This document shows, in pieces, positions 36,189 through 48,419 of a DNA stretch of 64,000 bases. The position numbers and the translations under genes were made by a program. The DNA lies in NCBI RefSeq assembly GCF_029407905.1, contig NC_073634.1:28905501-28969500 (forward strand), in the 5' to 3' direction. The stretch's first letter is position 1; every line of letters begins with the position of its first letter. Origin of the DNA: Bubalus kerabau. Taxonomy: Eukaryota; Chordata; Mammalia; Artiodactyla; Bovidae. The notes under the pieces are model-generated. The model saw nothing but the letters and a program-made list of their open reading frames with translations, searched no databases and had not been told where the DNA came from.

Positions 36189-36347
36189 TTGACCACTGAA
36201 AAACACACATACTATCTGACTGCAGATTCCCCCAATATATTGGAGGAATGGATTAAAGTGTTACAAAACGTTCTTCGAGTACAAGCTGCCAACCCCCTTT
36301 TCCTGCAACCTGAGGGCAAACCAACGGTGAAGGGATTGCTCACCAAG
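36189..36347 (+). CDS. PLEKHH2: PLEKHH2 exon w13: PH1 end, PH2 start
   Basis: 159 nt, 53 codons, phase 0 at both ends; acceptor CGTTCTAG, donor GTGGGA. It encodes LTTEKHTYYLTADSPNILEE, then WIKVLQNVLRVQAANP with the invariant PH C-terminal helix Trp, then KPTVKGLLTK, the opening strand of PH2. Segment residues 726-778; PH1 spans about 660-757. The frame is open for 21 codons past the donor. Confidence 0.97.
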
Positions 36348-38639
36348 GTGGGAACTCTATATACAGTAGCAGCGTCCCAGGCAGTGACAGAATTAGCCCT
36401 GCAATCATGAAAAGTGGGCATCACAGAATATATGTGTGTATATATGTATATAAAAATATAATTTATGTTGTTATGCAGTGGGAAAAAGTGTTTTAAGTAT
36501 GATATCAAAGACAAAAACCATAAAGATGAAACATGACAAATTTGACTATTCTGCATAAAAATGTAAATGTTCTTACTATCAGAACTTTTCTAAGCAGAAT
36601 TTTCAAAGACCAATGAGAAGCTTTGAAAATGTATTTGAAACTTAAATACAAGCTTTTTCTAATCAGGAAGTAAAGGGTAAATACCAGTGAGGGGAAGGAA
36701 CAAAGGACACAATGAGAGAGAGGTAGAGATAGAAATACAAATGATCAATCCACATATAAGAAAATGTTCTACTATCATTAATAATTTTCTTAAAAAGCAA
36801 GAAGTAATGAATATTTTTAAAAATCTGATCATGGGAGGACCTTTTTTAAAAGTATGAAATACAGTATTGACACAAATTAAGAAATTTGCTACTGAGTTTA
36901 CTTAGAAGGCAGTTTGGCAATGTCTTGGCCAAAGTATTTTACTCAGTAAATATTTTTGAATGAACAAATAAATGAATAAATATTACATGTTTTAAGACGA
37001 TATATATTTAGACTTTGATCCAGCAGTTTCAGTCTAAGAAATTTATGCTTAGGAAATTATCTTAATTTGCAAAACATTTGTGTATGAAAATGTCTATCAC
37101 AGCATCCTCTTTCTGATTAAAAAAAAAGAGATAATAATTAGCATGCATTGAAATGCAGGTTTTAAGTACAAGATTGGATCAGTTTGGGTAGATATTTGCT
37201 GTCACTCTTTCAAGATATAGAACATTTCCGTTGCTGCAGAAATATTACTTGTACTCCATGGTTTATAATACAGAAAAACTGAGATCATCTTAGATATAGA
37301 GTAGGGGATAGTTTTAAATATTTACATAATCAGGTAACGCTTTACTGTGCTGTCATTTTCAATGTGCAAAAGAATGTTTAATGTTTTAGAAATAGATTAT
37401 GATGTGTTGTTAGGTGATAAAATAAGTGTAGAGTATTACATAGTTATCCCACTTTTGGTAAACATTTGTAGAAAAATGTCTGACTAGGAAATATATTAAG
37501 GTATACTGGATATCTCTGTGTGGTTTTTACTTCATTTTTGCTTATTTCTGTTTTCTAACTTTATAATATAAAGTCTGGCTTTCTTTTTTAAAAAATTTTA
37601 CAAGTCTGTCAACCTCAAACATACATAGGTGAATTATTTTCCAACTTTTTTAGAATGAGTAAATATGGATTTATGCTAAAATAAATATTATTTTTAAAAA
37701 TTTAACAATACAATAAAATATTTACACATAAAATACTGCACACGAAAGTAATCTTTGCATCATCATGCATTACTCCATGTGCTTTATTTATGTAAAAGGT
37801 GAGAAATTTAACTATGGTGAGCTATACCACCCTGTAATTTATACTTAATATTAATGTGGGAATATGGGTGGGTGCTCTTCAGTAATATTTACAAAGATCG
37901 ACCAACCATTCTAAAAGTAAGAGAAAAATTTCACCAATGCATTCAACAAAGAGATGCACTATGTGTTTTTCTGGATCATTCTATCACCATGAAAATGTTT
38001 TTTCTTTTACTCATGGGCTTGAGAACTCCCTGGTATTGTGCTAATATATGTTTTCCAATGAACCCAGTGCCACTTTAAATCACATTCTTATTCCAGTTCA
38101 TAATAACTAGTTGTCCTACTGTTTCAAGGACTGTGTATATCAGATCCTTAGGCTTTAATATGATCTCATGGCTAAGGGTTTATAATTTCTTTCACATTCA
38201 GTGTTTTTGTTTTTTTTTGCTTATTTTTAATTATCAGCATGCCTTGTCAATTTTCACTCCTGTTACATCTCTACTGTTCCCTGCTTCCCATTTTACAACT
38301 GCATTTTAAATGAGTGCAAGCTGCTGTGATTATCAGATGACTAAACCACTAGGATTTATAGACAGGATGCTCATTAGATTTCCTTCCTACCATTTGTGAA
38401 GGGTTGTCCACCCCCATATTTTCACCTGCAAAGCCTTATATGAGAAAAACTCTTTCCGAGTGACTTGTTCTGAGCTCACATTCAGGCTACAATCCCAGAT
38501 ACGGCAGAGCAGTGTTTGAATATTTTGGAGGGGAGGAGACATTTTCAAGTTGTAAGTACAGAAATATGTAGGCAGATATTAAGAACTTGACTAATTTGAT
38601 TCTGGATAGGCAGTCTTGCAACTTTTAATGCTTTGGAAG

Positions 38640-39800
38640 AACATTTCCTATATAGAAGTTCACTTATTTTTAAAAACATGTATTGAACAGTTACCCCATG
38701 TCAAGCAAGGAGCTGAGGTATTTAGATGAATAGACTGCTACCCCGTTCCCCAGAGAGCCTCATATCTAGTGGGAAAGAAAATAATATAAACATATTTATA
38801 ATTATATATTAATACATAAAGTGCTATTATTGACATGCATCATAAGGTGCACAGAAAAGCCGAATAATTTAGACTGTGGAGTCAGGAACAACTTCTCAGA
38901 GAAGGTTTGCCTGCAATGAGTCTCCATGGAGAAGTAGGATTTAATTTTGGAAATGGGCAAAGGAAGGTATTCCGGGCTGGAAGACAGTGTGGACAAAAGA
39001 CAGTGTCTCACAGCGTGGTCACCTATGTAAAGAGCAAGTCCTCTGAAGAAAGAGTTGGAGATCCCGATCGTGGAGGACTTTTTTGGTCTTGTTAAGGACT
39101 TCGGTCTTCATCCTAAAGGTGATATGGAACCCCTCAGGGTTTGTAACAGGGGCATGGCTGTGTTCAAGTTGTTAACAGATTGCTCTGCTGAGAGGAAGAT
39201 GAATTTGTGGGAAGCAAGCTGGAGTTTCTAAGAACAGTAAGTGGAGGTGGTTTTCCTGAAGAGGATGAGACTCTGGAGATGGTTTTCCTGAAGAGGATGA
39301 AACTCTGAACTGGTCATTGGGAGAGAGACCAGAGGGTGAATCTAAATAATGTTAGGAGGTAAAACTCTTCAGTTAGACTGAAGCCAGCAACTAGGAAGTG
39401 GGAGAGAGAAGGATAGCTGGGTGAAAGATGGTGCCAGATGATAGAGACCTCCGAAAAGAGGAGCTGTTTAGGATGATCAAAAGCTTCTTTTGGGACTTAT
39501 CAGTTTTACAGCTTGTGAAGACACCTAAATTAAGAAGTCCAGCAGGCCGTGGCAACACAATCTCCATCAGAGGCAAAGTCTTGGTTGGAAGGAAGGATTT
39601 GGGGAATTATCATTGTGGATGTGATGGTCGACTCCATGACAGTGAAAGAAATCATCCAGGAAAATGTGTAGAGTGAGAAGAGCAGGGGATTGTTAATAGG
39701 ACACTAGGTCTCCCAAATTTGAGAACACGTAAAGGAGATACATGAAGAGACCCTGCAAAGTAAGTCATGGAGGCCAGGAGTGGAGTGTTCAACAGGGAGG
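38640..39800. repeat. Ancient interspersed repeat-like stretch
   Basis: Purine-rich text with words such as GGGCATGGCTGTGTTCAAG and GTGTAGAGTGAGAAGAGCAG is reminiscent of an old mammalian repeat, but I cannot name the family. Inside it, GGTTTTCCTGAAGAGGATGA occurs twice in tandem (about 39249-39310, unit about 32 bp). Long minus-strand frames over 39650-40230 are a by-product of its composition. Confidence 0.35.
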
Positions 39801-40189
39801 GAGTGATCTGCAGTGTCAGATGCAGAAAGTGCACTGTGGTGTGTTCAGGGGTAATGGGGAGATGAGTAAGAGCAGTGCTGAATTTGGAGGACTGTCCCTG
39901 CTTCCTGGCACATGAGAAAGAATGGAGCTGGGAAGGGAACATGGTGTCAGGAGAGGCACTGAGGTCAAAGAAAAGAGTGGCATGAATAAGGAAAGAGGGA
40001 ACTGGGGGGAGGTTGAGATCAGGAAGTAGAATGTAAATTTCAGAAGAGGAGCCATTCCCAATGAAGGAAAAAGGACAGAGGTGTGGCCAAGGGGATGAGT
40101 AGCAAAAAATGGAGGGACAGCAAAGGTTTTTCGAAAGGAAAAGAACAAGGTACTGTGAGTTAAGATTGTAGGGAGGTAGTGCAGCATAG

Positions 40190-40435
40190 AGCCTCTGGCA
40201 AGAGTTCAGGAGCCAGACTGCACACCAGTGCACATCCTGGCTCTAAAATTTGCTGCGTGTGGGACCTTGAATAGATTACTTAGCACCTCTGTGCCTTAGT
40301 GTCCTTTTCTGTAAAGTGGGAATAATATTAGTGCCAATCTCACAGGGTACTGGGAAGATTAAATTATTTAAGTGTGTAAAGTGCTACAGTGCCTGGCACA
40401 TCATACAGACATCCAAAATGCTAGCTATTATCATA
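40190..40435 (+). mobile_element. MIR SINE
   Basis: Forward: GGAGCCAGACTGCACACCAG, GTGCCTTAGTGTCCTTTTCT, AAAGTGGGAATAATATTAGT and GTGCCTGGCACATCATACAG give the MIR order over almost full length. Confidence 0.8.
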
Positions 40436-41264
40436 AGAGTTTCCCCTGGATGATGAAGTCAGCGAGACAGGTGACAGGATTTGTAGGGGAGAAGGTTATA
40501 GGCATGAAAATATAGTAGAGGAGAGAAGACCATGGGAGCTTGTGTTTTGTGTGATGACAGAGGCCAATCAGGAAACAATACACTATTTGTCATCAAAGTT
40601 TCAGACAGAACCAATACAAATACCTTTGTTATGGATGCAAGGTAAAAAAAAAGAGTTATTCTTTCAGCTTTTTGGTTCACCAAAGCCTTGAAGTTTGAAA
40701 TTGTCTTTAAATCTTTGTGCAAATTCTTCTAGTGTAATTTATTATGATTTTTTTTTTCAGAATAAGTCAAAGTTGGGAGAAATCTTAACATATCAGTTTT
40801 ACCTAAAAAGATAGACTATGTTTTTAAAACACAGCTTTTACAGTGACTTGGCAGAGGTCCTCGTTAATTTGTAGTTCCTCAAAGGCACACATTGCTCTAT
40901 TTAAAGATAAATCATTTCCAAAGTATACTCTTTATAGCCAGATGCATTATGCTTCAATTTTAGTGAGACTCCTTTCTGGAGTTTGTTTAAAAGAAGAAAA
41001 AAGTAAACTGTATAACACAAACTATTTAAAACTTCCAGTATATTTTTCTGTAAGTACATGTTTCTAAATTTAATTAAACCGAAGCATTTCTTGCCAAATG
41101 AAACATTTTTTGTTGTTGTTTCTCCTCAAGCAACATTTTAAATCCATCAGACTGTTAGATGGTGAAGTTATTTGTTTGCTTAAACCATGCTTTGGAAAGC
41201 CCAAAGACTGGCTGCATTTGTGGGTTTAAATGAAACATGTGTTTTACTTCTCCTTAGGCATAGC

Positions 41265-41490
41265 AAGGAAGGAAGTGTTTATTGAGTAACTACTAGTATC
41301 CTTTATTTACATATTCTCCTTTGGTCATACAACAGCCCGCTGAGGTGTACAGTCATCCCACGTTAAGGAAAGAAGTTGGGAGGTCAAGTCAGTTGCCTGA
41401 GGGCATCATCTATCCAGTATGTGGCAGAACTGGAATCTAAACCTTGGTCCATTTGACCTCAGAACCCAGGCCCTTTCTGCTGTTGTGACT
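41265..41490 (+). mobile_element. MIR SINE
   Basis: Forward: TTGGGAGGTCAAGTCAGTTG, ATGTGGCAGAACTGGAATCT and AGAACCCAGGCCCTTTCTGC correspond to the MIR core and 3' part. Confidence 0.7.
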
Positions 41491-42189
41491 TGCCCACTGC
41501 AAAATCCATTCTTCTCTGTTTATATGTTGTCATTACAAGGTCCCCGCAAAACACGTGTGCTTCTCAGCCCCACATGCTGCCCCTCCCCCAGTGACGTCTC
41601 CCCTTACTCGCTCAGTCTCGGACACGTGGGCACACACCGTCTCAGGACCTAGGGGCTTGCTGTGTCCTTGCCCAGAGTGTTCTCTCAGGTGACTGCATAG
41701 CTCACCTCCCTCCTCTGGGGCTTGACTCTTCGGTGTTGGTGACGCCTTCCTGACCACCGTATTTTAAATTGTAAAACACATCCCCTGCTTCACCAAGCAC
41801 TTCTTTCTCTTTTCCTGCTTTATTTTTCTTCTTCATGTTTATGACCATGGGCAAGCATGACAGCGGAATGTTGGGCTTTGGTTTTACGAGCCAGCGTCTT
41901 GGTTTCCCGGTGGTGGGTCTCTCCAGGTTGAAGTCCACTCTAACTATCAAAGGAGAGAGGGTCAAGCCTCAAGGCAAAGATTGGCGGGGCTGCCCGGGTA
42001 GTGGAAGTATTGGGCAAGCTCAACCAGGCACACCACATTCTAGGTCTGGGGCAACAGAACCCATTACAGATCTTATCCACTGGAGGGAATGGGGTTCTTG
42101 GTGTTTTTCTAAACTTGAGGGTATAGCTGGGACTGTCTGACAGAGATCTTCAGTGCCTGAACCTGGACAGAACTGGGGCAGGAGGAACT

Positions 42190-42247
42190 CAGTGAGGATC
42201 TTGCATTGCCAGACAGGTTCTTTACCATAGCACCACCTGCGAAACCC
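42190..42247 (-). mobile_element. Bov-tA remnant
   Basis: Only the tRNA-derived head in reverse: GATCTTGCATTGCCAGACAG then ACCATAGCACCACCTG. Confidence 0.6.
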
Positions 42248-43090
42248 AATAGTGAGGATCTCACTAAAGCCACTGAACAGTGAAAAACCTGTAATATTCA
42301 GTACGAATTTATGTGTAAATGTGTAGAATGTGTGTGTAAATTACCCACACACACAAAACACATCTAAGTGTGCAAACTTTGTATTCCTAATGAAGATACG
42401 TAGCACACTGCTGGTTTGGTTGTCTGTCTGCCTCATGAGGCAGTGAGCTCCTTAAGGAAGGAAACTGTCTTGCTCATATCCGCCCCCCCAGTACCTAGAC
42501 CAGTCCCCGACTAGAATCAAGAACCAGATTCAGATTCCATCCCAGTCACGAAAGATAGTTCCTGACATATAGGAAGTACTCAATATATAATAGTAGCTTT
42601 TAATGTTGTGTTTATTATTTTGTGTGTATGCTTCTGGAGAAGGCATCAAGTGTTTTGAATGAATGAAACTTTTGTATTTTGGAAATCACTAGAATTCTTA
42701 GGTTTCAGTCTTCTTGTTTCTAACATTATATGTTAACCTGGAGAGCCACAGGATTATTGGAAATCTATGTAATATGGAAACTGTGAAAAATACTTACTTG
42801 TGAAATTGGCATTTTTTAATCCTTAGTCTTAGGTGTAATGTTTGACATCTAGTAAACACTCATTAAATGTTGAGTGGTGAGCATGAGAGCAAACATGCCA
42901 TGCTACTAGACTAACAGGTGAATTGCAAAGAGCATTCAGATAGTCTGGTTAAAATGTCACCTATAACTTGAGCAATAACTTGAGCAAACTGGATAGCTGT
43001 TCAAATAGCTTCAAATAAGAGTGTATATGCCATATTTTAAGGTGTCAGAGTTCTGCGCTACATTTATAATTTTTTGAAATATGATTTCAG

Positions 43091-43171
43091 GTAAAACATG
43101 GTTACTCCAAGAGAGTCTGGTGTAAACTTATAGGAAAAACATTATATTATTTTCGTAGTCAAGAAGATAAG
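43091..43171 (+). CDS. PLEKHH2: PLEKHH2 exon w14: PH2
   Basis: 81 nt, 27 codons, phase 0 at both ends; acceptor GATTTCAG, donor GTATGT. It encodes VKHGYSKRVWCKLIGKTLYY followed by FRSQEDK, the second and third PH2 strands with the conserved aromatic pair. Segment residues 779-805. Confidence 0.97.
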
Positions 43172-43852
43172 GTATGTATATGTTTTTAATATGCTGATTA
43201 GAGGAATTTTTTGTTGATTATGGCTTCAAGTTTTTCCTTTCACTGTTCTATTGCTAGCCCAAATTTTAGAATTTTTGATGTTGAAATTTTGCATAAAATT
43301 TATTACTAAGGTAATCATAGGCCTACAGGGATCTTGATTCTTAATTATAAGCCTTAGCAACTTTTAATTAATGCTTCTTCTAAGACCTAGAAAAATCTTC
43401 CTCTACCCCACTCTCAGCCATCAGTTTCTCATATTTTTCAGGCCTGACAGAATAGATAAGTTTGAATGATGGGAGCATCAAGCTAGGAAAGAAGCTGAAG
43501 AGAAAAAAGAATCCAGTCCTGTCCCAGGCCCTTGAATTCCTAGACACCATTTATCTATCCATCCATCTACCTATTTATGTCCCATTGGTTCATTTTTAAT
43601 TAATCTCTTCCCCAAAGAACTTGAGTTACCTTCATTTTCAGAGGAAAAAGATGTCTTCCAAAGGTGAAATGTATGCCTAATTATCATTGGATCAAGAGTA
43701 TTTGCATAAAACAATGATGCCTGCTTCACAGAATAGCAGCCTGTGAGTGATTACTGTATTAATGAGACCAGACTTCTTGGTCCACTGACCACATAGGTCA
43801 GTTAGTATTTCTCTGTTCTATTTTTGCAGCCTGTACTCTTGGTTCTGACTAG

Positions 43853-43982
43853 CCGTATTTATTTATTTATTGGTCACTTCATGCAGCATGTGGGATCATA
43901 GTCCCCTGACCAGGGATGGAACCCACATCGTCTGCATTGGGAGTGCACAGTCTTAACCACTGGACTGCCAGGGAGGTCCCTG
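43853..43982 (-). mobile_element. CHR-type SINE, partial
   Basis: Reverse: TTATTTATTGGTCACTTCAT, GCAGCATGTGGGATCATAGT and CCACTGGACTGCCAGGGAGG. Confidence 0.7.
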
Positions 43983-44657
43983 ACGAGCCATATTTAAAAG
44001 GCATTTCCTTATTCTCAGTATTGCTCATGGGATGGAAATTAACACAGTGAAGCTTTGAGAGTGTTGTCTCTGAAGCAGTGTGGGAACATGCTCATTAAAA
44101 TAATACAGGAATAAGCACATGACAAAATTGTATATCCCAATATAACCCTAACTCAGTTATCAATCAGGAAAACCGCAGCCGCTCCGTGTATTCCATTTAT
44201 AACAATTTTAACATAGAATTAGGGACATACATAACTTTTAGAAAGTCAGGGTGGTAGAGGTTGGGGAAGAAGCTGCCACTGAAGGTCCAAGAAGGCAGGA
44301 CCAGCAGTCTGAGCCCAAAGCACAGAGGCAGCTGGTCCTCAGCAGTTGAGAAGCCTCTGTGACGCTCCCAGTGGCCCAGGCATCTGACTGCAGCTGTCTC
44401 AGAAGAACAGTTACTCCTCTGACACCCTCACCTTCCACATTACATGCAAATTCTCTCAGGCAAGCTCTAATTCTGACGAATATAGTGCCCAGCTTCTTTT
44501 CTGCAATTACAGGAAGATTTGATTGGGATGCTGAGTTTATAATCCTCAGTCTAGCACATCTGTTTAAAACACACATAGCAGAAAAGTCAGAAAGAACTGT
44601 ACCGAAATGTTGAGTGGTGGTAGAATTATGGATGACCTTTTTTTTCCTTTTGGGGGT

Positions 44658-44871
44658 GAAAAGTGAAAGTGTCAGTCCCTCAGTTGTGTCCTACTCTTTG
44701 CCACGCCATGAACTGTAGCCTGCCAGGCTCCTCTGTCCTTGGGATTCTCCAGGCAAGAATACTGGAGTGGGTTGCCATTTCCTTCTCCAGGGGATGTTCC
44801 CAACCCAGGGATTGAACCCGGGTCTCCTGCGTTGCAAGCAGACTTACCATCTGAGGCACCAGGAAAGCCCC
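44658..44871 (-). mobile_element. Bov-tA SINE
   Basis: Reverse, AAAGTGAAAGTGTCAGTCCC to ATCTGAGGCACCAGGAAAGC. Confidence 0.92.
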
Positions 44872-45270
44872 GCCTTCTTTGGGTGCCTTTCAGTTTTTAC
44901 CAAGTTTCTATAAGTGTGTGTTTTATAAATAGAAAAGTAATTTAAAATTTACCGAGAGTAAAATTTAAATGTTCTTACTACCACTACTAATAACAATTTT
45001 TATTATTTAATAAAAATGGATAACACTGATCATAGAAGGAACAAGTCAGAAGAAAATAAATAGATGAGCAGAAATCCATTATAATTAGTGGAAAAGTATT
45101 AGAATGCTTGTGAATCAGTATAGGCTAACTTCATTTTGTGCAATACATGTTTCAGAAACAATTTGTCTTTATCTCGATCAGTGTCTTTTTAAAAATTCAG
45201 TCAAAATATTTAAAAACGCGAGGTCTATTCACTGTTTATGGAGTCACGGTGATCCTTTGGTGAAAGGAAT

Positions 45271-45592
45271 GTTGTTGTTTATTCACTGAGTCATGTCTGA
45301 CTCTTTGTGACTCCATGGACTGCACCACGCCAGACTCCTCTGTCCTCCACTTTCTCCTTTGAAATTAGATCAAATTCATGTCCATTGAGTTGGTAACACT
45401 ATCTGACTATCTCATCCTCTGCCACCCCCTTCTCCTTTTGCCTTCAATCTTTCCCAGCATCAGGGTCTTTTCCAATGAAAAGACCAAAGGATTGGAGCTT
45501 CTGTTTCAGCATCAGTCTTTCCAGTGAATATTCAGGGTTGATTTCCTTTAGGACTGACTGGTTTGATCTCCTTGCAGTCCAAGGGACTCTCA
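45271..45592 (-). mobile_element. RTE-BovB LINE 3' end, short
   Basis: Reverse: about 320 bp of the BovB 3' end (TCAGGGTCTTTTCCAATG, GGTTTGATCTCCTTGCAGTC). AAAGGAAT at 45263-45270 and 45593-45600 is the target-site duplication. More diverged than the other two BovB copies. Confidence 0.88.
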
Positions 45593-45738
45593 AAAGGAAT
45601 AACCATCCTTAAATATTGCGGTGGATGGAACCTTGATTATCATATGATTAGATATGCCTAGAAGACACAATTAGGATAGTATTGTCACGTATTATCATAA
45701 TAGAATTAGTTTTCTTTACCTGACTTTTTAAAGCTTGC

Positions 45739-45822
45739 TTTTTATTTATTATTTATTTATTTATTATTTTATTATTATTATTTTATTTATTATTTATTTA
45801 TTTACTTATTAAAATAAATAGG
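45739..45822. repeat. (TTTA/TTAT)n low-complexity tract
   Basis: About 80 bp built of TTTATTTATTA and TATTATTATT words. Confidence 0.85.
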
Positions 45823-46326
45823 GTGAATTTGCCGCCCTATTATTTTTGTTTTACTACCTTTCTTTTTATGAAAATATAGATAAGTTAAATTTTACATTTT
45901 TCCTTCAGAAGGAAATTTTCTTCATTCAGTACCCAGAATAGTACTTTGCACATACTAACTACTCAGAAAATAATTGTTATGAATTTAATGGGGAAAGAAG
46001 TTTTTCTTATAAAATAGAACACATGTAATTAAGTTAATTTTTTCCTATTAATCAAGTATTAGGCAGATAATATTGCATTTTAGATAAGATATCTAGGTAA
46101 GATAGTTTAAAAGCTACAAATCTCAAGCAGACTGTGTATGTTCCTGGAATAAGTGTACTTAATTAAAGCAAAAGTTTTAAAACATAGCAAATAATTGTTT
46201 TTGTCAGTAAAAGAGTAGGTAAAATTTAATGTAAATTATTTTTAAGATTTTTTTTCTTACCGTTAAATTAAGATGGAAGAAATCATGGCATTTTTTTGTG
46301 ATTTATTTTATATATACATGTACATA

Positions 46327-46545
46327 TATCCCTGGTGGCTCAGTGGTAAAGAATTTGCATGCCATAGCAGGAAACACAGGTTTGACCCCTGGGTTGGGAA
46401 ATGATCCCTAGAGAAGGAAATGGCAACCCACTCCAGTATTCTTGCCTGAGATATTCCCATGGACAGAGGAATATTCCCATGGACAGGTGGGCTACAGTCC
46501 CTGGGGTCACATAAGAATCGGACATGACTTAGTGACTAAACAACA
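46327..46545 (+). mobile_element. Bov-tA SINE with internal duplication
   Basis: Forward. Inside it ATATTCCCATGGACAG is repeated within 30 bp (about 46450-46487), a small slippage duplication. Confidence 0.9.
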
Positions 46546-46556
46546 TATACATATAG

Positions 46557-46757
46557 GGGGCTTCCCTGGTAGCTCAGCTGGTAAAGAATCTACCCACAGT
46601 GAGGGAGACCCTGCTTCAGTCCTGGGTTGGGAAGATGCCCTGGAGAAGGGAATGGCTACCCACTCCAGTATTCTTGCCTGGAGAATGCCATGGACCGTAT
46701 AGTCCATGGAGTTATAAAGAGTGGCACATGACTGAGTGACTTTCACGTTTTCACTCT
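46557..46757 (+). mobile_element. Bov-tA SINE
   Basis: Forward, GGGGGCTTCCCTGGTAGCTC to GAGTGACTTTCACG, directly behind the previous copy. Confidence 0.92.
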
Positions 46758-47279
46758 TCATATATAAAAATAGCCTCAAAACATTTTTCATTTATTGGGA
46801 TTTACAGTGATAGTTAATCATACTTCTTCACACTAGCTGTCTGACTTTTTTACTTTTTTATTGATAGTATTGGGACTATGTCTACACTTATCCTTTTAAT
46901 CCAATATTAAATTAATCCAATCCAATCCAAATCCAAAATTAAATCAATTTTGTTGGAGGGTTAAAAGTCAAATGAATATTTTGACTGAATAACCTAATTG
47001 CTTGACTAGGTAGTGGATCATTTTGGTCAAATTGAATAATTTGAACCACTGTACAGAAGTGGCTTCTTGCTTTTCCCACAAAAACTAAATGTCTAGTATT
47101 CAGATTGTTCTCTTATACCACAGTTGGCATGTTAACTGTGTAGATAATCCAGTTACCTTTAGGCATTCATTTAAAAACAGATATGGTTAATAAAGCCAAG
47201 AATGAAAAGGACTATGAAAAATTTTAGCAGGAAAAGATTCAGGAAGTTCCGTCCTTACAATTACTAATATTTACTTTAG

Positions 47280-47471
<192 letters not shown>

Positions 47472-47555
47472 TAACTGGTTGATTTAGAATGAGTTAGACT
47501 AATATGATTAAGTATTGGTAATAATTTTCAAATGAGCATAAGTAGGTACAATCAA

Positions 47556-47784
47556 GGGGTTCCCAAGTGGCTCTGGTGGTAAAGAGCCTTCCTTCCAATG
47601 CAGGTTAGACATAAGAGACACAGGTTCGTTCTCTGGGTTGGAAAGATTCCCTGGAGGAGGCCATGACAACCCACTCCAGTATTCTTGTCTGGAGAATCCC
47701 ATGGACAGGGGAACCTGGAGGGCTGCAGTCTGTATGTTCACACAGAGTTGGACACAACTGAAGCGACGTAGCACAGCACAGCAA
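47556..47784 (+). mobile_element. Bov-tA SINE
   Basis: Forward, bounded by the duplication GTACAATCAA at 47546-47555 and 47785-47794. The tail is CACAGCACAGCAA. Confidence 0.93.
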
Positions 47785-47917
47785 GTACAATCAAAGACAT
47801 ATACATTTGTTAGACATAGTATTCTTTTAAAAATAATTTTATTTTAATATATTTCAAACTCAGAAAATATACACCCTTTTTTACTTAACAGATGTTAGAT
47901 TTCATGGTATTTTTTAA

Positions 47918-48121
47918 AAATTTTATTTATTATTTTTGGCTGTGTTAGGTCTTAGTTTCCACACGTAGGATCTTTCATTGTGGCATACAGGCTTCTCTCT
48001 AGTTGTGGTATACAGTCTCAGTGGCCTCTCGACGTGCAGAATCTTAGTTCCCCAACCAGGGATCCAATACCAAGTCCCCTGCATTGCAAGGCAAGATCAC
48101 TGCACCACCAGGAAAGTCCCA
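47918..48121 (-). mobile_element. CHR-type SINE
   Basis: Reverse: TTATTTTTGGCTGTGTTAGG to CACTGCACCACCAGGAAAGT. Confidence 0.75.
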
Positions 48122-48419
48122 GATTTTATAGTATTTTTTTATCAGTGTGAATTTAGTAACCGTCTAAATGGCCAACGATAAAAAATTGATTAATTAAATG
48201 TATGCGTATGATAAAATATCCTGCAAGCTTTATATTTTTTATATTAAAAATAGATTGTTATAATTTCTGAATTTTACTAATATATTATAAGGAGCATATT
48301 AATGTAATCTTAATATAATCTCAACTATGTGAAAATATACATATATATTTTAATAGAAAGATAAAAACTACTGTATTTGGGGAGCAGAAAATGGGTTTTT
48401 TTTTCTTTGTTTCCTGCAT

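Larger units (their letters stand above)
36348..43090 (+). other. PLEKHH2: Intron after w13 (6.7 kb), poor in young repeats
   Basis: The second-longest intron here, but the only ruminant SINE trace is a 58-bp remnant at 42190-42247. It carries MIR copies (40190-40435, 41265-41490) and an old repeat-like stretch (38640-39800). I recognise nothing in 36420-38640, 40440-41260, 41500-42180 and 42250-43090. Confidence 0.75.
43172..47279 (+). other. PLEKHH2: Intron after w14 (4.1 kb)
   Basis: CHR SINE, three Bov-tA SINEs, a BovB 3' end and an A/T tetranucleotide-rich tract. Short (CATC)n-like text lies at 43549-43578 and AATCC repeats at 46897-46945. Nothing recognisable in 43180-43850, 43990-44650 and 45830-46320. 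Confidence 0.8.

Noticed and set aside
37854..38078. A 74-residue plus-strand frame in the long intron
   Set aside because: No family resemblance, no splice sites that keep the PLEKHH2 frame, AT-rich intronic composition.
39652..40233. A 193-residue minus-strand open frame
   Set aside because: It lies on the reverse of purine-rich old repeat-like sequence and a MIR, is Ser/Pro/His/Leu-rich low-information text and has no recognisable domain.
44238..44613. Overlapping frames of 112 (minus) and 84 (plus) residues
   Set aside because: No domain, no splice context, both strands open by chance in a locally GC-richer patch.
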